64,000 nucleotides of DNA from the NCBI GenBank assembly GCA_041398745.1, contig JAWKUB010000006.1, positions 124,001-188,000 on the forward strand. The letters run 5' to 3'. Each line of letters starts with the position of its first letter. The first letter of the stretch is position 1. The translations under genes were made by a program, and so were the position numbers. Shown here in pieces: positions 58,494 to 64,000 of this stretch. This DNA is from JACKHO01 sp041398745. Lineage in GTDB: Bacteria > Planctomycetota > Planctomycetia > Planctomycetales > Planctomycetaceae. Below the pieces are notes generated by a model, which saw only the letters and a program-made list of their open reading frames with translations, was not told the DNA's origin and did not search any database.

Positions 58494-59264
58494 ATGTCTG
58501 CAAAAACTATCAGTCTGACTCTCCGTGTCTGGCGGCAGAAAAGTCCTGAGGAAAAAGGGCATCTGCAGGCCTATAAGCTTTCGGGAATTTCGACAGATAT
58601 GTCGTTCCTGGAAATGCTGGACGTCCTCAACGAGCAGCTCATCGAAAACGGTGAAGAGCCCGTCGCGTTCGACCACGACTGCCGCGAAGGAATTTGCGGT
58701 GCCTGCGGCATGATGATTAACGGTCAGGCCCACGGCCCCGACCGGGAAACCACGACCTGCCAGCTGCACATGCGTCGTTTCCGTGATGGCGAAACCCTTG
58801 TCCTTGAACCATGGCGGGCCACGGCGTTCCCCATTCTGCGGGACCTCGTCGTTGACCGCACCGCGCTCGACCGCGTCATTCAGGCGGGCGGCTATGTTTC
58901 GGTAAACACCGGACAGGCCCAGGACGCCAACTGCCTTCCGGTTCCACGGCACGATCAGGAAAGCGCCATGGACGCCGCCGCCTGCATTGGCTGCGGAGCC
59001 TGCGTCGCCTCCTGTAAAAACGCCTCAGCCATGCTGTTCACTTCGGCCAAAGTCTCACAACTGGCTCAGCTCCCGCAAGGCCATCCCGAACGTTCGCGCC
59101 GCGTGCTCAACATGGTGAGCACCCACGACAGCGAAGGCTTCGGCGCCTGCACCAACACCGGCGAATGCGAAGCCGCCTGCCCCGCTGGCATTTCGCTCTC
59201 CCACATCGCACGACTGAACCGCGAATTCGTGAGAGCGACCGTTTGCTCGGAAGAGGGTGCGTAG
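58494..59264 (+). CDS. sdhB: Succinate dehydrogenase iron-sulfur subunit
   Basis: 256 residues. The [2Fe-2S] ligands are in CREGICGACG and the later TTCQL; the [4Fe-4S]/[3Fe-4S] ligands are in CIGCGACVASC and CTNTGECEAACP. The spacing matches the Bacillus/epsilon-type SdhB. It carries electrons from the flavin in SdhA to the quinone site of SdhC. It ends the operon; a dispersed repeat follows immediately. Confidence 0.95.
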   Translation: MSAKTISLTLRVWRQKSPEEKGHLQAYKLSGISTDMSFLEMLDVLNEQLIENGEEPVAFDHDCREGICGACGMMINGQAHGPDRETTTCQLHMRRFRDGETLVLEPWRATAFPILRDLVVDRTALDRVIQAGGYVSVNTGQAQDANCLPVPRHDQESAMDAAACIGCGACVASCKNASAMLFTSAKVSQLAQLPQGHPERSRRVLNMVSTHDSEGFGACTNTGECEAACPAGISLSHIARLNREFVRATVCSEEGA

Positions 59265-59352
59265 GTCGGGTTGCTGTTTGGGATGGAAAGGCTTATTGCC
59301 AAACAAAGGCCCTTCTTGCAGCTGCGCTGCTCAGATTGCATCTGGGCTACCC
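59262..59352. repeat. Dispersed repeat after sdhB, related to the one near 21.0 kb
   Basis: The segment starts GTAGGTCGGG at the sdhB stop and ends with CTCAGA-TTGCA-TCTGGG and CTACCC. The final 30 bases align with the palindrome near 20.99 kb (GC-rich lead, CAGA-T-T-x-CA-TCTGGG, then C-YACCC). A second partial inverted element (GGGCTACCCGG) sits at its right edge. Confidence 0.5.
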
Positions 59353-59564
59353 GGTGCAACTGCAGTGCAGGCGACACCGAGCCCGCCCAATTCCCAGGGG
59401 AGTCCGAACTCAACAAGCATCCCGTTCCAGTGCATCCAGAGCGCCACTGCAAAAATCATGGTTGCTGCCACGTTTCGCATGTGTGACATTGTGTTCGTCT
59501 GAGGGAGGCGTAGAAATGCGAGAAATGTGGTCGCGATGGTGAGAACCAGGCTGATGAGGACCAT
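59331..59564 (-). CDS. Possible small membrane protein
   Basis: 77 residues: helix 1 about 2-18 (VLISLVLTIATTFLAFL), helix 2 about 32-45 (VAATMIFAVALWMHW). There is only a weak GGAA before the ATG. The last ~10 residues are read out of the dispersed repeat, so the natural C-terminus may have been altered by repeat insertion. The two-helix pattern and sensible composition make it more likely than chance, but no family is recognised. Confidence 0.35.
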   Translation of the reverse strand: MVLISLVLTIATTFLAFLRLPQTNTMSHMRNVAATMIFAVALWMHWNGMLVEFGLPWELGGLGVACTAVAPGSPDAI

Positions 59565-59589
59565 TTCCGCACGCTCACAATTGAACTGT

Positions 59590-60755
59590 TACACGCGTTT
59601 CAATTTGAAGTAGCGTTTTTGCGGTAGGGGGCGGCGCATATGGTTTGCATGAGTTCCTGGTCGAGAACGGCCTTCTGCCAGGCCTGCATGGCGGCTTCTT
59701 CGAGGGCGTCGTAATCTTCGTACGCCTGGTTGCTCCAGTAGTGGCTTTTCAGGTAGTGCCACAAATTCTCAATCGGATTGAGTTCGGGACTGGAGGGCGG
59801 AAGTTGGACCAGCGTGACGTTGGACGGCACTTCCAGGAGTTTGGCCGTGTGGAAACCGGCTCCGTCCCAAATCATCACGGCGTGCTCTGTGGCGGGAATC
59901 GTCAACGAAAACTGCTTCAGGAATGTGTTGATCATCTTTGTGTTCAACTGAGGGCTCAGCAGGCCCTCCGCATGACCCGTCTCCGGGCAGACCGCACCAA
60001 TCACCCACAGATAGCCGTATTCCGTCTGGCGAATGGCCGTGGGACGCGAACCGGACTGGGCCCAGACTTGTGTGTTGGTCCCCTGTTGCCCAAACCGCGA
60101 CTCGTCCTGGAAGGAGACCCTCAACGGCTTGTCAGGATGTTTCCGACCAATTTCAGCCAACGTCGTCGGCCATTGTCGCTTGAACTCTTCCACCCTCGCC
60201 GGGTCCGCTTTCCGATGCCGCGGATGTGGCTTTAAATAACTGTAGCCCAGCCTGTGGAGCAGCCAGTAGACGCTGGAGAGTGAGCGGACGATGTCGAACT
60301 CCTCCGCGAGAATCCTTTGGAAATCCTGACTGCGAAGCGAGCATACCGAGTCGGCCTGGGTTGGGCCCGCAGCAATCCGCTGCCGAAAACCCGCTTCCTG
60401 CTCGTCGCTGAGCGGCACACCCGACTGCTGCCCACGCCGGTCATCCAGTCCTTCTAATCCGTGTTCGTTATAGCGCGCCACCCACCGCTGGCAAATACGC
60501 CGCGAGAATCCAATAGCCATCGCGATGGACGGAGCCGTCCAACCTTCCGACGCCAGAATGACAATGCGCAGCCGCCTGGCACGATCGGCATTCTTCTCAG
60601 CCCGCTCGAACTGCTTCAACTAATCCAACGTACGATGGTTCTGAACAAACATAGCGGCGTCCCTGCGAGTGAGTCGAGTCAGTACGCCGCATGATGATGG
60701 GTAGAATAGAAAAGCCCAAGAGCTCGCGAGCTACTTCAGATTGGAATTCGTATGA
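59590..60755 (-). mobile_element. IS630-family insertion sequence (second, unrelated copy; ends approximate)
   Basis: Inverted sequences bracket the transposase: CAATTTGAAGTAGC at 59601-59614 and, read inward on the minus strand, CAATCTGAAGTAGC at 60743-60730; 18 of 22 positions agree when extended outward. The left copy overlaps the last codons of the transposase. TA dinucleotides lie just outside both, but the exact ends and the target duplication cannot be fixed. The transposase is only distantly related to the first IS630 copy. Confidence 0.5.
59600..60652 (-). pseudogene. IS630-family transposase with an in-frame amber codon near the start
   Basis: From the ATG at 60652 the frame reads MFVQNHRTLD, then TAG (60622-60620), then LKQFERAEKNADRARRLRIV and on to the stop at 59600. 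The ten residues before the TAG and those after look like one continuous IS630 N-terminus, with TAG most simply a CAG (Gln) mutated to stop. Downstream the helix-turn-helix (FSRRICQRWVARYNEHGL) and the DDE residues (SFQDESRFG, MIWDGAGFH, SPELNPIENLW) are intact over 339 residues. A TTG directly after the stop could restart translation, so function may not be fully lost. Confidence 0.75.
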
Positions 60756-60884
60756 GAGCATTTTTCACTCTCGTATTCGGCTGTGAGTTGCGACGCGTAA
60801 GCGGTCAGGCATGACAAATGGCCCGAGGCCTTACCGCCTTCGGCTCACAAGTTGACAGCAAGCCAACTCAAATCTTGCCCTAAT

Positions 60885-61433
60885 CTACTGGTCGTTGCGC
60901 CGTGCGATTTCCGCGAGTTTGGTCAGCCCTTTACGCACCCGGGCTTTGGCTCCGCTGACGCTACTGTTCATGGTTTGGGCGACTTCTTCGAACGAGAGTT
61001 CTCCAAAGAACCGCAGCCGAATTGCGTCGGCCTCAGCGGGACTCAGTTCCTCCAGCCATTCCGCCAGTTGTCCCTCTTCTTCTTCACGCAGGAGGGCGGT
61101 GATACCTACCTTCGAGTCGTGCTGTCTGGTGATTGATTGTGCATACTTGTCCTGCAGTTCCTGTCGTCGACTGATTTTTCTCTGCCACTGCCGAGAGCAA
61201 TTGATCACAATTGTCCAGAGCCACGTGCTGAATGCGAATTCGGGACGATACGACATTCGATGTTGAAAGGCCGCTAAGAGCGCGTCTTGCACTAAATCTT
61301 CTACCCAGGATTCATCGCGCACGCGGCTACGCGCGAATCGCACGAGTTTGGGCCGGTACCGCTCAGCCAGAACGGCAAACAGCGAGCTTTCGCCTCGCTG
61401 CACGCACGCCATGATTTCTGAGTCGGTCAACAT
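60885..61433 (-). CDS. RNA polymerase sigma factor, ECF/sigma-70 family
   Basis: 182 residues. Region 2 spans about 25-95 (RYRPKLVRFARSRV, DLVQDALLAAF, TWLWTIVINCSRQW); region 4 about 125-175 (LSPAEADAIRLRFFGELSFEEVAQ, then SSVSGAKARVRKGLTKL). There is no adjacent anti-sigma factor, so how it is controlled is unclear. The planctomycete ECF families often lack a linked anti-sigma. It lies about 300 bp downstream of the polyprenyl synthetase gene on the same strand. Confidence 0.9.
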   Translation of the reverse strand: MLTDSEIMACVQRGESSLFAVLAERYRPKLVRFARSRVRDESWVEDLVQDALLAAFQHRMSYRPEFAFSTWLWTIVINCSRQWQRKISRRQELQDKYAQSITRQHDSKVGITALLREEEEGQLAEWLEELSPAEADAIRLRFFGELSFEEVAQTMNSSVSGAKARVRKGLTKLAEIARRNDQ

Positions 61434-61732
61434 GTCATTCCATTGCGCTGGCAGAATTCGCGTTAGAAAACGAACGTCCGAATTCTATCAGATGGACGGT
61501 TCACTTCGCATTCCTGCGGCATGACCTTTGTTGCCAACGTCGTACCCGATGGAAATGGACCGTCCCTGATGAGCCAGTACGGCGTAGAAGGGCGCCAGGA
61601 CGCACCATCCTGTTACACCATCGAAAGTGAATTCCTGATGCCGTATCGGGATGGAGACGACCAAGGCATGTTGCCCCCCCGCGGAATCAGTTGTTCCAAC
61701 TTGTCCGCGATTTCGTCGCCTTCAAACGACAA
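61434..61732. other. Intergenic region, no gene seen
   Basis: About 300 bp between the sigma-factor start and the polyprenyl synthetase stop. It should hold the sigma-factor promoter, but no clear consensus or repeat was found. Confidence 0.35.
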
Positions 61733-63613
61733 CTACACGACAACGACGGGCAGTGACATGGCAAGACCGTCGTCATGTTTGATTTCTGGTTCTTCACTCT
61801 CCGGAGCGAGGACGGTGTCTACCAGGAAGTACAGTAGCTGGCGGACCGACTCAGATTCGACGGCATCCACCAGAGACTCGGCACGCTCACGCGACTTCTC
61901 GACCAGTGCTTCCGCCTTTTCGAATACGCCGGTTTCGATAAAGAGTCGACGAATGCGACGCAAGCGCATTTGGTCGGGCTCGCGGGAGTCGAAGATTTCC
62001 TGCAACTCTTTCTGAGCATCGGCTCCACCTGTCTGTAAAGCGAGGGCCAACAGCAGCGTGGGGCGGAGCGTGAGTGCATCTTGTCCGGCGACGAGTTTGT
62101 TATCACCATCGCCCTGCCAGTCCTTCAAATCGTTGAGGATTTGAAAACCGACTCCCAACTGCCGACAGAATTGGGGAACCAGGTCTTTGTAAATGTCGGC
62201 TTGTCCCGCCATCCGGAAGCCAGCGTACAACGCGGCTTCGAACGCAGGGGATGTCTTCAAGGCGTAGATTTGCAGCGCATCGAGTGGCGTGAATTCCCAG
62301 TTGGGATCATCACGCCATGCCATTTCGGCGCCTTGACCATCGCAGAGGCGAATGTGGGCCGTGGACATGCTGTCGAGAATGTCGCAGGCGACTTCCGCTC
62401 CGAGTTCCTCGCGACTCATGTTAATGAGGCGATAACCAATTCCAATAAGGTAGTCACCAATGTTGATGGCCGGCCCCAGTCCATGGCTACGATGCAATGT
62501 TTCACGACCGTAGCGGTACAGGTCGTCGTCCTGAATGTCATCGTGCACGAGAGACGCTTTGTGGAACGCTTCAATGGCCATGGCGACTCGCCCGACGCCT
62601 GGACTGATTTCTACAGTCTCGGCTCCCGGACCGGCAGCGACAATTTGACCGCCTTGAGCTGCGTCATAAGCTGCCAACGTAATGAACGGACGGAACCGCT
62701 TCCCGCCATTCGCGAGCCAATCGTAGGAAACGTCCTCCGTCAGGCCGAGCACAGACTTCTTCTGTTCGGGAGTCTTTGTCCGAAATCGGGGAAGTAATTC
62801 CTCAAAACGTTCACCAAACAACTTACCCGAGGCACGCATGAGGGGTACGTAACTGGTCGTTTCGGCCTGGGGGAGCGGCTCGTATTTATCGAGTACTTCC
62901 CAGACCCAGTGTTCGTCCATTTTGGTGTTCTTGCAGTCACCCGTGTGCAGCGGGATGGCGTAGGACGGGACACCTGCAATTAGAACCTTGTCGATTGCCT
63001 TCTCCAGCACATTCAGGCAGGCGACTCCCAAAATACCGTCGACGTATCCTTCGACGATGATTCTCAGAACAATTGGTGAGCCTTCCGCAACGAGGACCTT
63101 GTATCCCAGTTGTTCTGCGCGGACTTTGTAATCGGCAATGGAGCAGGCGCCGCACTTTTCACAATCGAGACCGAACTGATCGTAGTCGGCGGGACAGCCT
63201 TCGGCGTGCTTCAGGCAGTGGGGCAACAATAACATGCGACGATTGAACGGCGTCGCCAGAAATTGCCGCTTCCAAAAGTAGTTGCCAAGTAGCACCATGG
63301 CAAACCCAAGGAAGCCTTCGGGCTGGCCGACTTCTTCGAGGAACGCACGGCCGTGCGTTTCCAGCTCGTTCCGGGAAAATGGCTTGGAGGTGTCGAGGCG
63401 TTTCGCGAAACGCTCTGCTTCCAGTCGCAAATTCTCGCGATGTTCCAATGTTTCGGGAACGAGTTTCAAATGAGACGTACTCTTCCGTCGGCGTCGCTTC
63501 ACCGGCGTGGGGTCGTCGTCTTCAATGGTCACTCGCACAGGTTGGATGGGCGCACCGAGACTGCTGCTTGAATCGGCATGTACGTCGGTGTGGGTGGGAT
63601 CTGTGAAGTCCAA
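61733..63613 (-). CDS. DUF116-polyprenyl synthetase fusion protein
   Basis: 626 residues from a TTG at 63613, which has AAGGAG 6 nt upstream (a TTG at 63637 also opens the frame). An acidic/basic N-terminal tail (about 1-50) precedes a DUF116 domain (about 60-270) with a Cys cluster (HCLKHAEGCPADY, CEKCGAC) that could bind metal. Residues about 290-620 are an isoprenyl diphosphate synthase: GGKRFRPFI, first Asp-rich motif HDDIQDDD, and second motif read as LNDLKDW rather than the usual DDxxD. It should extend allylic diphosphates with isopentenyl diphosphate. The neighbouring partial gene resembles a terpene cyclase. Confidence 0.82.
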   Translation of the reverse strand: MDFTDPTHTDVHADSSSSLGAPIQPVRVTIEDDDPTPVKRRRRKSTSHLKLVPETLEHRENLRLEAERFAKRLDTSKPFSRNELETHGRAFLEEVGQPEGFLGFAMVLLGNYFWKRQFLATPFNRRMLLLPHCLKHAEGCPADYDQFGLDCEKCGACSIADYKVRAEQLGYKVLVAEGSPIVLRIIVEGYVDGILGVACLNVLEKAIDKVLIAGVPSYAIPLHTGDCKNTKMDEHWVWEVLDKYEPLPQAETTSYVPLMRASGKLFGERFEELLPRFRTKTPEQKKSVLGLTEDVSYDWLANGGKRFRPFITLAAYDAAQGGQIVAAGPGAETVEISPGVGRVAMAIEAFHKASLVHDDIQDDDLYRYGRETLHRSHGLGPAINIGDYLIGIGYRLINMSREELGAEVACDILDSMSTAHIRLCDGQGAEMAWRDDPNWEFTPLDALQIYALKTSPAFEAALYAGFRMAGQADIYKDLVPQFCRQLGVGFQILNDLKDWQGDGDNKLVAGQDALTLRPTLLLALALQTGGADAQKELQEIFDSREPDQMRLRRIRRLFIETGVFEKAEALVEKSRERAESLVDAVESESVRQLLYFLVDTVLAPESEEPEIKHDDGLAMSLPVVVV

Positions 63614-63812
63614 AATCAACTCCTTCGCGCGTCTCAACTTGGCGGCGGTGGACTTGCCGTTTCCTATTGTGATGGCTTACGCGACAACTCGCCAGCCAAA
63701 GCGGGAAAATCCCGCCAAACTTCTGACCTACTTGTACCAGTGTACCAGATTAGTCAAACCTGTTCGTTGAACATCAGCCCAAGGCACTTGTTTCGAGGAA
63801 AGTGGCAACGCC

Positions 63813-64000
63813 TCACGGATTGGGGGAATTCATTCTTTGACCTGACTGCGAGCTTTGCAAGGCTCGCCGCAAGGCCGCAACCGTCCAAATGACTGGATAC
63901 AAATCTTCAAAATACCACAGTTTCGCAAAGTAAAATCCAATGGGACTGGGGGCAGTCCAACTGTCGTCCTCGACTCGCTGGATGAGCCAGTCGAGACCCT
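63813..64000 (-). CDS. Squalene-cyclase/prenyltransferase-like protein (C-terminus only)
   Basis: The minus strand from the window edge gives 62 residues ending in TGA at 63815-63813: GLDWLIQRVEDDSW, then PSPIGFYFAKLWYFEDLYPV, then a short tail. The GFYFAKLWYFE-type ending resembles the last helices of terpene cyclase/mutase (squalene-hopene cyclase-like) and prenyltransferase alpha-alpha barrels in planctomycetes. It is upstream of the polyprenyl synthetase on the same strand (about 200 bp apart), so the two may form an isoprenoid operon. Only the tail is visible. Confidence 0.6.
   Translation of the reverse strand, partial: GLDWLIQRVEDDSWTAPSPIGFYFAKLWYFEDLYPVIWTVAALRRALQSSQSGQRMNSPNP

Noticed and set aside
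60754..60772. GAGCATTTTTC near 60.76 kb, identical to the first 11 bases of the first IS630 inverted repeat
   Set aside because: The match stops after 11 bases, no TA precedes it, and it is explained by a small local hairpin (GAGAG/CTCTC). It could be a solo end but the evidence is too thin.

Overview
The window looks like a chromosomal piece of a planctomycete (phylum Planctomycetota, probably class Planctomycetia). The diagnostic genes are the planctomycete-type cytochrome/DUF1549/DUF1553 proteins (two large copies), a DUF1501 protein, a sulfatase, DUF1570 and DUF1573 proteins, LRR-type lipoproteins and an ECF sigma factor. Many CDSs start with TTG or GTG. Gene order is loose: mostly single genes or short operons, no ribosomal cluster and no complete phage.

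Layout. 1-4.3 kb: partial homocysteine S-methyltransferase, a DUF6580 membrane protein, and a BlaI/M56 (BlaR1-like) regulator pair with two operator palindromes. 4.5-9.5 kb: an RND efflux permease and a sigma-54 activator. 9.9-20.9 kb: PLP decarboxylase, a secreted cytochrome/DUF1553 protein, hisC, der, a decayed IS1380-type element, an LRR lipoprotein and an alpha/beta hydrolase. 21-28.2 kb: a secreted sulfatase, a 1721-residue WD40/cytochrome/DUF1549/DUF1553 protein and tRNA-Leu(GAG). 28.2-37.2 kb: a polytopic membrane protein, a BON protein, a large membrane protein, a cation/proton antiporter with a TrkA-N-like domain, a DUF1501 protein and a small membrane protein. 37.3-45.3 kb: a mobile zone with an IS4-type element inserted in a small palindromic repeat, a polysaccharide deacetylase, several copies of the same palindrome, DUF1570, a carbonic anhydrase-like protein, DUF1573, an IS630 element with a -1 frameshift, an integrase stump and tRNA-Ser(GCT). 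45.5-54 kb: peroxiredoxin, a nucleoside phosphorylase-like protein, a MarR regulator and a 2077-residue alpha-2-macroglobulin. 54.3-59.3 kb: an LRR lipoprotein and the complete sdhCAB operon. 59.3-64 kb: a second IS630 element with an in-frame amber codon, an ECF sigma factor, a DUF116-polyprenyl synthetase fusion and the C-terminus of a squalene-cyclase-like protein.

The clearest working units are sdhCAB (succinate:menaquinone oxidoreductase), the blaI-M56 signalling pair, and the isoprenoid pair at the right edge (polyprenyl synthetase plus terpene cyclase-like). I found no CRISPR array, restriction system, toxin-antitoxin pair or recognisable defence island. The most unusual structural signal is a family of short hairpin repeats built on CACAGAC-N6-GTCTGTG. 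One copy has been split by an insertion sequence that duplicated exactly the 6-nt loop, which suggests an element that targets hairpin loops.
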